A DNA stretch of 64,000 nt from an unicellular cyanobacterium SU2 (GCA_002110465.1 NEED01000049.1:186001-250000), one strand, 5' to 3'. Positions 17,871 through 27,758 are shown, numbered from the stretch's first letter. Translations and numbers: made by a program. The notes: generated from the sequence alone by a model not told the origin.

Positions 17871-19676
17871 TTAAAACGGATTAAAAATAATCGAAAAATG
17901 AAGCCCATGTTCTTGCCACGTATTATCAGCCCGATTATTATGAGTCAAGGGAATCCCCCAGTCTAAACGCGCACTTAATGTATCTCCCTGTTGCCAGAGT
18001 ACACCCAACCCCACTGAAGCTAAGGTAGCTGGATGAAGGGTTGGTCGCTTGAGGTTCCATCCGCTACCATAATCAACAAAAGGAATAACCGATACTTTTG
18101 TTTCATATTGAGGAATGGATAACACAGGTAAACGTAATTCTGCGGTAGCAATAATCCCATTATCATTAAGACGGTAATTTTGAGCATAACCCCGTACTGT
18201 CCCGTAACCCCCAATAACAAATTGTTCTAGAGGGATTAAAGGATCTGAACTAAGTTGAATATCACTACGGATTAAAAACAAGGTATCAGGGGCTAAAAAA
18301 CGAACCCATTGTGCTTGTCCACGCCAAGTAAAATAACGATTTTTGGCTGTATTACGATTAATGTCTGCATCAAACGCCTCACTGATGCCTAAGAAATCTA
18401 GTCCCATATTAAAAGAAGAACGAACCGCGATTACTTCTTGTGAGTTTCTTTGTAACCATTCTTGAAACAATCGTAGGGTAGTAATTCGTGTTTGTCCCTT
18501 AATATTCGCCCCTGGAGACAAGGGAACTGCTAAACCATCGAGAAAACTATTACTTTCTTGTCGATCTAAAGATAACCCGACAATCATCTCTTGTTGTGGC
18601 GTTTGTAAGATGGGTTGACGGAAAGTAAATTCATAATTTTCGTAATGAGAGTCAATATTGAATTGATCAAAAGGCGGTTTAACAATGGTACTGTTAGTGG
18701 TTCGATATCGAAATCTAACGCTACCGTTATAGGGATTAATTGGAAGGGTATAGGAAACCTCCACATCATTACTTCCATCACTATTACGATATTCTGTTCG
18801 TAAAGTATCTCCCCACCCCAATAAATTTGCTTCAGAAATTGCACCCCCTCGTCTAAAACTGCCCACACTTGGGGTGCGATTATTATCTGAGAGTCCCTGA
18901 AGGGCGAACGTTTTTCCGGTGGCAAATTCTACCTTGAGAATACTGGTTCCCGTGCGAGTTCCATCCGACAGTTGGGCTGAAATTTGTTGAATTAGAGGAT
19001 CAAGTTGCAGTAGTTGTAATGCTTCTTGGAGACGATAAATATTCAAAGGTTTACCTGCGGCGATCGCAATACGAGAACGCACATATTCAGTATTCAGTCT
19101 TTCCCCTTCATTGATAGAGATCACCTCAATGCTTTCTAATTCCCCTTCAATGACTTGAACTTCAACGATCCCTTTTCCCTGTTCTTGAGTGGTTTTAGGA
19201 AGAGAAATAACAGCACCAGATGTCGTATAACCTGCCTCCGCATAAATTTGAGCTACATTAGAAGCCACTTCGAGCAGTTGTGACAAGGGAAGGGGTTTAT
19301 CAGTTAATCCGGTTGTGATAGCTGCTGTTAACTCTTGATCGGTAAAAACGGTATTACCGATGAATTTAAACTCGGTTACTATCAAGGTTTGTCCCGTCTC
19401 TGGAACCGTTTCGGGTAAAGGTTGTGGGGGGGATGGGAGTAAGTCTTCTGGGGGTGGCGTTTCTGGCGTTTCTGGAAGAGGAGGAGGCGGTTGTGTGGGG
19501 ATCAGATCTCTTAAGGGTTGCAGATCAACTTCTGAAGGGGTTTCAGGGGTTTGAGCTTTGATTGTTTCTGTCACCATACTACTTGATAGTATGATTATTA
19601 CTCCTACACACCATTTTATAGGGAGGTTCGCCATTGACTGAGATTGATTAAATTTTCTTGAACTAGCATAATTCAT
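17871..19676 (-). CDS. Two-partner secretion outer-membrane pore (ShlB/FhaC/TpsB)
   Basis: About 601 residues from the ATG at 19676, which has a GGA eight bases upstream; a TTG 21 bases further out and an ATG at 19634 are alternatives. Order: signal peptide (CVGVIIILSSSMVTETIKA), a long proline-rich linker, POTRA domains (LIVTEFKFIGNTVFTDQELT, IVEVQVIEGELESIEV), then a 16-strand barrel region with the conserved 'GYGTVRGYAQN' L6 loop and the final strands ending HFSIIFNPF with terminal Phe. It exports a TpsA partner across the outer membrane, but no TpsA gene is nearby. DUF928 and a small exported protein follow. Confidence 0.88.
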   Translation of the reverse strand: MNYASSRKFNQSQSMANLPIKWCVGVIIILSSSMVTETIKAQTPETPSEVDLQPLRDLIPTQPPPPLPETPETPPPEDLLPSPPQPLPETVPETGQTLIVTEFKFIGNTVFTDQELTAAITTGLTDKPLPLSQLLEVASNVAQIYAEAGYTTSGAVISLPKTTQEQGKGIVEVQVIEGELESIEVISINEGERLNTEYVRSRIAIAAGKPLNIYRLQEALQLLQLDPLIQQISAQLSDGTRTGTSILKVEFATGKTFALQGLSDNNRTPSVGSFRRGGAISEANLLGWGDTLRTEYRNSDGSNDVEVSYTLPINPYNGSVRFRYRTTNSTIVKPPFDQFNIDSHYENYEFTFRQPILQTPQQEMIVGLSLDRQESNSFLDGLAVPLSPGANIKGQTRITTLRLFQEWLQRNSQEVIAVRSSFNMGLDFLGISEAFDADINRNTAKNRYFTWRGQAQWVRFLAPDTLFLIRSDIQLSSDPLIPLEQFVIGGYGTVRGYAQNYRLNDNGIIATAELRLPVLSIPQYETKVSVIPFVDYGSGWNLKRPTLHPATLASVGLGVLWQQGDTLSARLDWGIPLTHNNRADNTWQEHGLHFSIIFNPF

Positions 19677-19697
19677 AAACTGTCCAATATTGGTCAA

Positions 19698-20042
19698 AAA
19701 TAGAGATTTTGGTCAACTTAATTGGCTCAAAGTCCCTTTTAAACTGGATTTGCCTATGTATAGGTCTGAGTTTCCCAGAATATGCAGAGTTGGAGGGGGC
19801 GATCGCATCTTTGACTAAAATCTTGCACCTTCAATTGAGTCAGAATTGAGATTTCACAGCGTTTTAATTAATTGATAAAATTCAATAGTCTTTATCTATT
19901 CAAGAAGAGCTAATTACTCACATAAATCTCCCTAATTGTGATTAATCAAAAGGAAATTATGGGCTGATTTACTGTAATTCTTAAGGCTCTCGACAATCAG
20001 GGATTTTTATCTCTTTACGTTAACTAAAAAAACAGCTTAAAT
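19698..20042. other. Divergent promoter region
   Basis: About 345 bases between the TpsB gene and the HAD gene, AT-rich, with one HIP1 palindrome near 19799. No gene or specific operator is seen. Confidence 0.4.
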
Positions 20043-20816
20043 ATGACCTTAATAAGCATTAGTGAACCATCCGTTATCAATCAACTTAAACCTATTAATC
20101 TCATTGCTACTGATATTGATGGAACGTTAACTCAACAGGGGTTGTTCACCTCAAAATTCTTATTGACTCTAGAGAACTTACAAAAAAATAAAATTAAAGT
20201 TGTTTTAATAACGGGAAGATCAGCCGGCTGGTGTCAAGGAATCGTTAACTATCTACCCGTATGGGGAATTATTGCTGAAAATGGAGGAATCTATTGTTTG
20301 AAAAAAACTCAAACGATTGAAAAGTTGACACCCTTGACTAATTTAACTGAGCATCGTCAAGGCTTAAAAGAAAGCTTTGAATACTTACAAACACAATTTC
20401 CTCAACTGCAATCCTCTTCAGATAACCTATTTCGATTAACCGATTGGACATTTGATTGTCACAATTTAAGTCAAGATGATCTACTTGATATTGAAAAGGT
20501 CTGTAATGATCATAACTGGGGATTCACTTATAGTCATATTCAAGGACATCTTAAACCTCAAGAACAAAATAAAGCCAACGGGCTCATGATGTTGAAGAAA
20601 AGTTATTTTCCTAATCTCCCCCAAAATCAAATTGTAACGGTTGGAGATAGTCCCAATGATGAAAGTTTATTTAATCAAGACTTGTTTCCTGTTTCGGTTG
20701 GCGTTGCTAATATCCTAAATTATCAGGAACGCCTGCAACACAAACCTGTCTATGTAACCCACTCCACTCAAATCGATGGCTTTTGTGAATTAGTTCAATT
20801 GTTGATTGGAGAATAA
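20043..20816 (+). CDS. HAD-superfamily phosphatase (Cof / sugar-phosphatase type)
   Basis: A 257-residue protein. Motif I DIDGTLTQQG supplies the nucleophile and general acid Asp. Motif II is VLITGRSAGW. A C2-type cap runs from about residue 85 to 180, and motif III/IV is NKANGLMMLKK followed by VTVGDSPNDESLF. It resembles mannosyl-3-phosphoglycerate or sucrose-phosphate phosphatases and Cof proteins; the substrate cannot be chosen from the sequence. Confidence 0.82.
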   Translation: MTLISISEPSVINQLKPINLIATDIDGTLTQQGLFTSKFLLTLENLQKNKIKVVLITGRSAGWCQGIVNYLPVWGIIAENGGIYCLKKTQTIEKLTPLTNLTEHRQGLKESFEYLQTQFPQLQSSSDNLFRLTDWTFDCHNLSQDDLLDIEKVCNDHNWGFTYSHIQGHLKPQEQNKANGLMMLKKSYFPNLPQNQIVTVGDSPNDESLFNQDLFPVSVGVANILNYQERLQHKPVYVTHSTQIDGFCELVQLLIGE

Positions 20817-20906
20817 GCCTAATCAGAGAACATCTGTCAGCAGTTTCAGGAGATTGGTCAGCTTTGCAACGAAAAGCCTATATAATTCAACTTGATCAAT
20901 ATTGAT

Positions 20907-21242
20907 TTATTCAGCAGTCCAAACCACATGATCACCCTGACCCCAAAACCCATCGTATTTAGTCAATTTTAGATCCCCATTCACTTTAGTTTGACAAGCC
21001 AAACGACGATTTTTTTGAGGAGAATGAGGGGGAAGAGAACGCCTTGCTTTGTCTTTCCAATTGGCTTGAGATACTTCCCCTTCTATTTCTAGAGTGCAAG
21101 TTCCACAAGACCCAATCCCGCGACAGTTAATTAACTTGGCCTGACCATTATAAAGGTCAATATTGTGCTGGAGAAGAACACGGCGCAAATTTTCACCGCG
21201 AGAACAAGTAAAGGTTTTTCCTTGGGCAGTAATTGTGAACAT
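20907..21242 (-). CDS. 2Fe-2S ferredoxin-like protein
   Basis: A 111-residue protein with the beta-grasp ferredoxin fold. The cluster ligands are in INCRGIGSCGTCTLEIEG plus the later RRLACQT, a C-x5-C-x2-C-xn-C pattern differing from the C-x4-C-x2-C of photosynthetic PetF. It also carries an extra Cys near the N-terminus (FTCSRGENLRR). Likely a soluble electron carrier for a specialised partner; none is adjacent. Confidence 0.85.
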   Translation of the reverse strand: MFTITAQGKTFTCSRGENLRRVLLQHNIDLYNGQAKLINCRGIGSCGTCTLEIEGEVSQANWKDKARRSLPPHSPQKNRRLACQTKVNGDLKLTKYDGFWGQGDHVVWTAE

Positions 21243-21563
21243 AGAAAATGAAAGTTATTAACTTTTTCGTCAAATTATACAATAAATTTAGATGAAGCAA
21301 CAGGCGACGACAGTATACAAGGAAATGCCAACATCAATACAAGTTGGTAGTGGGTCTCCTTTAGAGCTTAAAATCCTGGTTTGATCCATGCTCAAGTCCT
21401 AACAATAAACTTTTATCTTTGACAATAATTCTAAGTTTAACTAATGTCATGATTAATTAAAGAAGTCCCAGAAAATAATGAAAGAGGTTGACCCATTTTC
21501 AGTAACCTGTCATATGATCAGATAAAGTTATCTGATACTTATTTGTTCTCCTTCTCAACCCAT
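21243..21563. other. Intergenic, no gene seen
   Basis: About 320 bases between divergent genes. A 30-codon open frame near 21291 has no recognisable content. No structured element was found. Confidence 0.35.
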
Positions 21564-22586
21564 ATGCCCCATTTTCTGAGAATAGTAATTACAGTCTTCT
21601 TGCTAGTAGGTTTATCTGGCTGTAATGACACTCAAACAACCCGCAAAATTTCCTCACTGGCGATCATCGTTAATGAAGCCGATCCCATCAGTATTAAAAT
21701 TGCTGACTACTACCGCCAGAAACGGAGTATTCCTAATAATTCTGTGATTAAGGTAAAATTTAACCCAAATAATCCTGTTATCTCTCCCAAACAATTTAAA
21801 GCCATTCAAGCTCAAGTTGAAGCTAAAACCCCCTCACATATTCAAAATTATGGGTTAACCTGGGTAAGTCCCTACCGAGTGGGGTGTATGTCTATCACCA
21901 GTGCCTTTGCCTTTGGCTTTGATCCTAGTCATTGTGCTAAGGGATGTCACCCAACTAAAGAAAACCCTTATTTTAATAGTAAGCGTTCTCAACCTTATAC
22001 CGACTTCGGAATACGTCCCACCATGGCGATCGCGGCCAAAACCTTTGAGGAAGCGAAACGACTCATTGATCGCGGAGTAGCCGCCGATGGAACCTATCCC
22101 CAAGGAACGGCCTATTTATTGGATACTAAGGATAAAAACCGTAATGTTCGGGCCTCATTCTATCCTAAGATTGATCAAACCTTTGAGGGACGGTTTCCCT
22201 TAGAAGTGATCAAAGCCAATACCCTCAAAGACAAGACAGATGTGATGTTTTATTTTACAGGACTGGTTAAGGTCAAAGAAATTGAGACCAACCGTTTTCG
22301 TCCAGGAGCGATCGCCGATCATCTCACCTCTTTTGGGGGTCAACTTACCGATAGTCATCAAATGAGTAGTTTAAGGTGGTTAGAAGCCGGTGCAACGGGA
22401 AGTTATGGAACCGTAGTTGAACCGTGTAATTTTCCCCAAAAGTTTCCCCATCCTGGCTTAGTAATGTACCATTATTTAGGGGGAGATTCCTTAATCAATG
22501 CCTACTGGAAAAGCGTGGCTTGGGTAGGACAAGGGTTATTTATTGGGGAACCGTTAGCTCGTCCTTTTGGGTTTTCTTCTCCCTAG
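21564..22586 (+). CDS. TIGR03790 family lipoprotein
   Basis: 340 residues from ATG 21564, chosen because it places a lipoprotein signal at the N-terminus (FLRIVITVFLLVGLSGC); a TTG seven codons upstream is less likely. The body contains the family segments ADYYRQKRSIPNNSVIKV, TDFGIRPTMAIAAKTFEEA, GATGSYGTVVEPCNF and KSVAWVGQGLFIGEPLARPF. These proteins are of unknown function, found in cyanobacteria and other bacteria. A membrane-anchored periplasmic location is likely. Confidence 0.8.
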   Translation: MPHFLRIVITVFLLVGLSGCNDTQTTRKISSLAIIVNEADPISIKIADYYRQKRSIPNNSVIKVKFNPNNPVISPKQFKAIQAQVEAKTPSHIQNYGLTWVSPYRVGCMSITSAFAFGFDPSHCAKGCHPTKENPYFNSKRSQPYTDFGIRPTMAIAAKTFEEAKRLIDRGVAADGTYPQGTAYLLDTKDKNRNVRASFYPKIDQTFEGRFPLEVIKANTLKDKTDVMFYFTGLVKVKEIETNRFRPGAIADHLTSFGGQLTDSHQMSSLRWLEAGATGSYGTVVEPCNFPQKFPHPGLVMYHYLGGDSLINAYWKSVAWVGQGLFIGEPLARPFGFSSP

Positions 22587-22614
22587 AAAAAGCATGAGTT
22601 AGTGTCAACGCAAG

Positions 22615-23442
22615 ATGAATATTTTAATTATTGGTTGTGGGTATGTCGGTCAAGCGATCGCCTCTTTTTGGCAGCAACAAGACCATCAACTTACCCTAAC
22701 AACTACTACCCTAGCTAAAATTTCTCAGCTTTCTCCTTTAGGTCAAGTCGTTATTGTTGAAAAAGATAGCCTTAAAGCATTAACTAATATTATTCAAAAT
22801 CAAGAGGTTGTGGTTTTTAGTGTCTCACCTGGTCGCCGTGGACGAGATCCAGTCACTTATCGACAAACCTATCTGGAAACCGCTAAAAATTTAGTATCTA
22901 TTCTGCAAAATGCTTCTAATGTCAAGCAACTCATTTATACAGGAAGCTATGCCGTTTTAGGAAATCATAATGGGGAATGGGTCGATGAAGAAACTCCTTA
23001 TATTCCTGTTAATGAACGGGGTCAGATTTTAGCTGAAACAGAACAAGTTTTATTATCGGCTCAAAGTGAAACTTTAAAGGTTTGTATCCTGCGTTTAGGG
23101 GGAATTTATGGGCTAGGTCGAGAAGTGGAAAAAATTTTTGGATCTTGGTTTGGAACAACTCAACGAGGAACAGGAGAAGATTATGTTAATTGGGTTCATC
23201 TTGATGATATTGTTACTGCTTTAGAATTTACCCGGTTGCACAAATTACAAGGAATCTATAATTTAGTCAATGATGTTCCAATAAAAAAACGAGAACTACT
23301 AGATAAATTAGCTCAAGTTCATGATTTAGAATCTGTTATTTGGGATAAGTCAGATCCAGGAAAATTACCTTATAATACTAAAGTTTCTAACGAAAAAATT
23401 AAAGCTGCAGGATTTCAATTTATCTATCCCCAAGTGGTGTAA
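22615..23442 (+). CDS. NAD(P)-dependent SDR epimerase/dehydratase-like protein
   Basis: A 275-residue extended short-chain dehydrogenase. It has the N-terminal Rossmann motif (ILIIGCGYVGQAIASF, G-x-G-x-x-G) but the usual YxxxK is replaced by a more divergent segment around YTGSYAVLG and ETPYIPVNERGQILAE. YeeZ-like proteins show the same. It follows the TIGR03790 gene by 28 bp in the same direction, so co-transcription is likely. Substrate unknown. Confidence 0.8.
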   Translation: MNILIIGCGYVGQAIASFWQQQDHQLTLTTTTLAKISQLSPLGQVVIVEKDSLKALTNIIQNQEVVVFSVSPGRRGRDPVTYRQTYLETAKNLVSILQNASNVKQLIYTGSYAVLGNHNGEWVDEETPYIPVNERGQILAETEQVLLSAQSETLKVCILRLGGIYGLGREVEKIFGSWFGTTQRGTGEDYVNWVHLDDIVTALEFTRLHKLQGIYNLVNDVPIKKRELLDKLAQVHDLESVIWDKSDPGKLPYNTKVSNEKIKAAGFQFIYPQVV

Positions 23443-23932
23443 GCAAAATTAATTTGATGTTTGTAGTAAGTCCTTTAGGGCGGAACCATCCCAAAGTTGC
23501 CAATTCTGGGTTTGGTCACTACAAGTTATGTCCTCTCCTTTCCCCCTATGAACACAAGGAAACATATTGAAAAAAATAGGATGCTCTTTTTAGGACTCAT
23601 GTGATATAGCACTATGCATTATGGTTAGGACAATACATTTTGAGTAGGAGGTATTAGGTAATGGGTAATGGGTCTTATTGAGATCTTGCACCTTGTTTAA
23701 AATAAGCTAGTAAGGATAGGCAACGCCTCATCTGGCAACACTTCGACAAGACTCAGTGCAAGCAGGCAACAGTCATAAATTTGACGCTTACCTAGGGTTT
23801 GCTGAAGTATATATCAACTACCTGAGAACAATAACATTAAGGGAAATTATGTTTACAGTAGATTTTTAGAAGGTAAAGTTATTGATCGCTGTCATAAAAT
23901 AACCTCGAATAAATTGCTGTTTTTTCCCCTAA
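23443..23932. repeat. Repeat-rich intergenic region
   Basis: This stretch holds several worn repeat pieces: a 'TGTAGTAAG' palindromic repeat start near 23460, a 'tatagcac' fragment near 23614, and an 83-bp sequence at 23806-23888 that is identical, in reverse orientation, to 39079-39161. The words AGGGTTTGCTGAA just before the 83-bp copy also occur beside the other copy and look like an insertion-sequence end. Confidence 0.6.
23806..23888 (+). repeat. 83-bp repeat, copy 1
   Basis: Identical over 83 bases to the reverse complement of 39079-39161. It encodes, in one frame, INYLRTITLREIMFTVDF then a stop, which may be the end of a transposase-like frame. Confidence 0.8.
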
Positions 23933-24508
23933 CTACTGGAAAATTTTAGCTACAGGACTAGCAAATTCTGGCAATAAAGGTGAGGTAAGGATATCATCAA
24001 CTAATAGAGTGCTAACCAATTGCAATTGAGCATTTGAACGACGATAAATTTCCAAGTTTTTCAGTTGCCAATTAACAATCCAATATTCCTGAACACCATG
24101 AAGAGAATAGAGCTTAAGTTTAACTTCTTTATCTCGCTGTTCGTTAAATTTACCAGGGGAGAGAATTTCAACAATTAATTCAGGGGCAACGGTTAAGTGT
24201 CCTGCTTGATCAACCCCATTAGCCAGGCGTTCTTGACTAATCCAAACCACATCAGGAATCACTGCATCGGTAGGGCTAAAAATGACTCCTGGTGTGCAGA
24301 AAGAATTTCCCAGTCAAGTTTTCTCTGACCAGATTTCCAGGCGCATTTGTAATTTACCAGCCACACTTTGGTGGCGAATATGAGGAGCGCGACTCACAAA
24401 TAATTCTCCATCAATAATTTCATAACGTTTCCAACCACCATCATCGGGCATAGCATCAAGATCTCGGACTGTCCAGCGCAGGGAATTAACAACCATAGAC
24501 TTAACCAT
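23933..24508 (-). pseudogene. Uma2-family protein (DUF820), interrupted by an in-frame stop
   Basis: The upstream part (24508 to 24317) reads WTVRDLDAMPDDGGWKRYEI, ELFVSRAPHIRHQSVAGKL, WSEKT and hits TGA at 24314-24316. The same frame continues without a shift (LGNSFCTPGVIFSPTDAVIP, DVVWISQERL, APELIVEILSPG, LYSLHGVQEYWIVNW). A single C-to-T change of CGA to TGA would explain it. Uma2 proteins have a PD-(D/E)XK nuclease fold and are abundant in cyanobacteria. Either a recent pseudogene or read-through. Confidence 0.8.
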
Positions 24509-24520
24509 TTAACCTATTTT

Positions 24521-25606
24521 TTAGTTTAGATATCCTTCAATTAAAATATCTTGCTCAATTTGACGTAACCTAATACGTTGTAATTCTAAAGCTTGATTCA
24601 TCTGTATTAATCCTAACTCTCCTATGGGTGAAGGGGCTGTTACACCGCCAATAATTTTAGGGGCAATAAACGCCATTATTTTTTGAATCACCCCATCCGC
24701 GATCGCTTTTGCTGCCAATGTTCCCCCACATTCCCATAAAACACTCGATAATTCCCTCTTATAAAGAACATTCATCACCTGTAATGGAGTCAAGTCAGTT
24801 AATTCGATGACTTCAACCCCTTGATGGTCTAATTTGTCCCGAAACGTGGGATTACTATTGATCTGGGTAAAGACCAAAGTAGGGGCAATGTCTGTTTGCC
24901 AGAGATTCGCTTCAAGGGGTAAATCAAGACGACGACTCATCACTACCCGTAACGGATTAGTTCGTGCCACCTGATGAGTGGTTAAATTGGGGTTATCGTG
25001 TCGAACTGTATTCCCTCCCACTACCACCGCATCACAGGCTGCTCTAACTTGATGGACTAACTGACGAGATGCTTTCCCTGTCACCCAAGCACTATGACCT
25101 GTAGTCGTGGCAATCTTACCATCAACGGTCATGGCATACTTTAAAATGCCAAAAGGCTGCTGATGTAAAATTCTATGGATAAACGCCTCATTTAACTGAC
25201 GACAGGCTGCTTCTTCTACACCAACCACTACCTCAATTCCGTTTTGTCTGAGTTTTTCTACCCCTTTTCCTGACACCAAGGGGTTAGGGTCAACCATCCC
25301 GATAACCACTTTTTTAACCCCTGCTTTAATCAAAGCTTCTGTACAAGGAGGGGTACGGCCATAATGATTACAGGGTTCAAGGTTAACATAAACCGTTGCC
25401 TCTTTTGTGTGTTCCTGGGCATCTTGTAGAGCAAAAATCTCTGCGTGAGGTTCTCCGGCTTTGGGATGAAACCCTTCCCCAACTATTTTCCTATTCTTGA
25501 CAATTACTGACCCTACCAAAGGATTAGGAGTCGTGTGGCCTAACCCTTGCTGGGCTAACTGCAAACATCGCTGCATCATTTTTCGATCAAAGTCTGCCTG
25601 ATTCAT
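24521..25606 (-). CDS. ribD: Riboflavin biosynthesis bifunctional deaminase/reductase
   Basis: A 361-residue enzyme. Residues 1-145 form the zinc deaminase (GEPHAEIFALQDA with His-Ala-Glu; LEPCNHYGRTPPCTEALI with the two Cys). Residues ~150-361 form the reductase (FGILKYAMTVDGKIAT, DAVVVGGNTVRHDNPNLT, VLWECGGTLAAKAI, IAPKIIGG). It converts diaminohydroxyphosphoribosylaminopyrimidine to the ribitylamino-uracil phosphate precursor of riboflavin. Full length. Confidence 0.95.
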   Translation of the reverse strand: MNQADFDRKMMQRCLQLAQQGLGHTTPNPLVGSVIVKNRKIVGEGFHPKAGEPHAEIFALQDAQEHTKEATVYVNLEPCNHYGRTPPCTEALIKAGVKKVVIGMVDPNPLVSGKGVEKLRQNGIEVVVGVEEAACRQLNEAFIHRILHQQPFGILKYAMTVDGKIATTTGHSAWVTGKASRQLVHQVRAACDAVVVGGNTVRHDNPNLTTHQVARTNPLRVVMSRRLDLPLEANLWQTDIAPTLVFTQINSNPTFRDKLDHQGVEVIELTDLTPLQVMNVLYKRELSSVLWECGGTLAAKAIADGVIQKIMAFIAPKIIGGVTAPSPIGELGLIQMNQALELQRIRLRQIEQDILIEGYLN

Positions 25607-25660
25607 GGTTTGATTGGGTTCAAAAACTTATAAAATCTTTAATATTCATCAACAAAAATT

Positions 25661-25674
25661 GTAGTTCTTAATAC
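25661..25674. promoter_or_regulatory. NtcA-type box GTAN8TAC
   Basis: A perfect GTA-N8-TAC palindrome lies between divergent ribD and amt, 250 bp upstream of amt and 55 bp upstream of ribD. NtcA activates ammonium transporter genes in cyanobacteria, so control of amt is plausible. No good -10 box was located at the ideal spacing. Confidence 0.4.
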
Positions 25675-25924
25675 AGAAAGTGTCTCAAAAAAAGATTAGG
25701 ACAAGTAAAGATAAACCTGGGTCAATCTCCCCTCTATCTGCCATATTAGGAAAGTTTGAAGCCATTTGTCGGTTATTGGTAGAATTTTAAAACTAAAACC
25801 AGATGAGGATGAAAACTAAAAAAAACGCCTAATTTCCTGATGTTATAAAAAAATATCGCTATCATATCCCATACAGATAGAGTCAACTTGGCTCAATTAG
25901 ATGTTTCATTGAACACTAACTAAA

Positions 25925-27433
25925 ATGCGATCAACACGAAAAATAAAAGACGTTCCTAAGACTTCCTCTTATTTTTGGGACTCGTTTAAATCCATTGTGC
26001 GATCTGTTTCCCCCTATTGGGTGGCTTGTATTCCCTTAACTGCCATTATTGTCATTGTGTGGCATGGGGCCGTAGCTGCACAAGATGTGGAAATCACCGA
26101 AATTACTATCGAAAATGTTAATACTAATGTGGCAACCCTTCAGGGAACCCTCAATGCCATCTGGGTATTAATTGCCGCTATTTTGGTCATTTTCATGAAT
26201 GCGGGTTTCGGGATGCTTGAGACAGGTTTCTGTCGTCAGAAAAACGCCGTTAACATCCTCTCGAAAAACCTGATCGTCTTTGCTTTAGCAACCCTTGCTT
26301 ATTGGGCGATCGGCTATTCTTTGATGTTTGGGAGTCCCGATAACCCCGTAATTGGGGGTGGGGGTTGGTTTTTGAGTAGTACCGATCCTGCCACCTATGG
26401 ACTTGATCCCTTTCCAGCAGGACTGCCTATTTCCGTTGCATTCTTATTTCAAGCGGCTTTTGCTGGAACCGCAGCTACCATTGTTTCGGGGGCAGTAGCT
26501 GAACGGATCAAATTTACTGACTTTTTGATTTTTAGTCTTCTTTTGGTGGGAATTTCCTATCCAATCACTGGCCACTGGGTTTGGGGTGGCGGTTGGTTAG
26601 GTAACTTCAAAGACTTTGCCGGATCTACGGTGGTTCACTCCGTTGGCGGTTGGGCTGCCTTAGTTGGGGCTGCGGTTCTCGGTCCAAGAATGGGTAAATA
26701 CGTTGAGGGCCGTCCCCAAGCCATTCCAGGTCATAATATGAGTATTGCTACCTTGGGTTGTCTTATTCTTTGGATCGGCTGGTTTGGGTTTAACCCAGGT
26801 TCCCAATTAGCGGCCGATGAAATGGTTCCCTATATCGCTGTTACTACTAACTTAGCGGCAGCGGCTGGTGGTGTTGTTGCTACCTTGGTTTCTTGGTTTA
26901 AGGACGGAAAACCCGATCTTTCTATGATTATTAATGGGATTCTCGCTGGTTTAGTGGGAATTACCGCCGGTTGTGACGGGGTATCTTATCTGGGGGCTGT
27001 TATTATTGGGGCGATCGCCGGTGTTATTGTCGTCTACTCTGTGGGGTTCTTTGACTCCGTTTTGAAAATTGATGATCCGGTTGGGGCGATTTCTGTCCAC
27101 TTGGTTAACGGAATTTGGGGAACTCTAGCGGTTGGACTTTTTAATACAGAAGTTGGACTTTTCTACGGTGGCGGTATTGGTCAATTGATTAATCAAATTA
27201 TTGGCATTGTTGCTATAGGAGTCTTTACCGTCATTTTCAGTGGTGTGGTTTGGATGGTTCTCAAAGCGACTCTAGGAATTCGTGTTACCCAAGAAGAGGA
27301 AATCAATGGCCTCGATATTGGGGAACATGGGATGGAAGCTTATCATGGTTTCGTGAAAGAACCCGATGGGTTTGCCGGTAGTCCAAGCAGTTCCATTAGT
27401 GGCGTTGATGTTCATTCACAGTCTGGTGTGTAA
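25925..27433 (+). CDS. amt: Ammonium transporter Amt
   Basis: A 502-residue protein with an N-terminal signal-like helix ([19 protein letters not shown]) and eleven transmembrane helices. Amt landmarks are [74 protein letters not shown] and [12 protein letters not shown] with one of the twin pore His residues. It is trimeric in the plasma membrane and is usually induced under nitrogen limitation. A clear terminator follows and an NtcA-type box lies upstream. Confidence 0.95.
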   Translation: MRSTRKIKDVPKTSSYFWDSFKSIVRSVSPYWVACIPLTAIIVIVWHGAVAAQDVEITEITIENVNTNVATLQGTLNAIWVLIAAILVIFMNAGFGMLETGFCRQKNAVNILSKNLIVFALATLAYWAIGYSLMFGSPDNPVIGGGGWFLSSTDPATYGLDPFPAGLPISVAFLFQAAFAGTAATIVSGAVAERIKFTDFLIFSLLLVGISYPITGHWVWGGGWLGNFKDFAGSTVVHSVGGWAALVGAAVLGPRMGKYVEGRPQAIPGHNMSIATLGCLILWIGWFGFNPGSQLAADEMVPYIAVTTNLAAAAGGVVATLVSWFKDGKPDLSMIINGILAGLVGITAGCDGVSYLGAVIIGAIAGVIVVYSVGFFDSVLKIDDPVGAISVHLVNGIWGTLAVGLFNTEVGLFYGGGIGQLINQIIGIVAIGVFTVIFSGVVWMVLKATLGIRVTQEEEINGLDIGEHGMEAYHGFVKEPDGFAGSPSSSISGVDVHSQSGV

Positions 27434-27463
27434 TCTGAATATTTACGGCTGAAAATAGTCATT

Positions 27464-27487
27464 AAGTCCGCACAGGCGGACTTTTTT
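27464..27487 (+). terminator. Intrinsic terminator of amt
   Basis: The 8-bp stem AAGTCCGC / GCGGACTT with ACAG loop runs into TTTTTT, 30 bases after the amt stop. Confidence 0.85.
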
Positions 27488-27489
27488 CA

Positions 27490-27735
27490 GTCAAAAGGAG
27501 GCAGGAGTTGAAAGGCTCCGAGGCAGGAGGTTTCTTGTTTGGAGGGAGGTTGCACTCCCACCAAACCCCTTCCGTCTTAAAAGCGGTGCGACCCAACCGC
27601 CGTTGCACGGCGGATTGGAAAGCGCACCAAGACAGACGGGGCTTGTACCATGAGGGGGAGGGGAGGAGGAAGTATTTTACCTTCTGCCCCCTGCCCCAGA
27701 GCCTCCTGCCTTCCGAGGCTCCGAGCCTCGGTCAA
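27490..27735. repeat. GC-rich structured repeat element between amt and rnhA
   Basis: A block much richer in G+C than its surroundings. Its ends carry imperfect inverted repeats (GGCTCCGAGGCAGGAGG near 27510; CCTCCTGCCTTCCGAGG near 27702). Inside, 27572-27639 can fold into one long hairpin: CCGTCT with AGACGG, GGTGCG (27585-27590) with CGCACC (27623-27628), CCAA with TTGG, and CCGCCG with CGGCGG around TTGCA. It looks like a mobile palindromic repeat or structured RNA. No matching second copy is in this window. Confidence 0.55.
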
Positions 27736-27758
27736 TTAGTCGAAGAAGTGGTGAAGTG

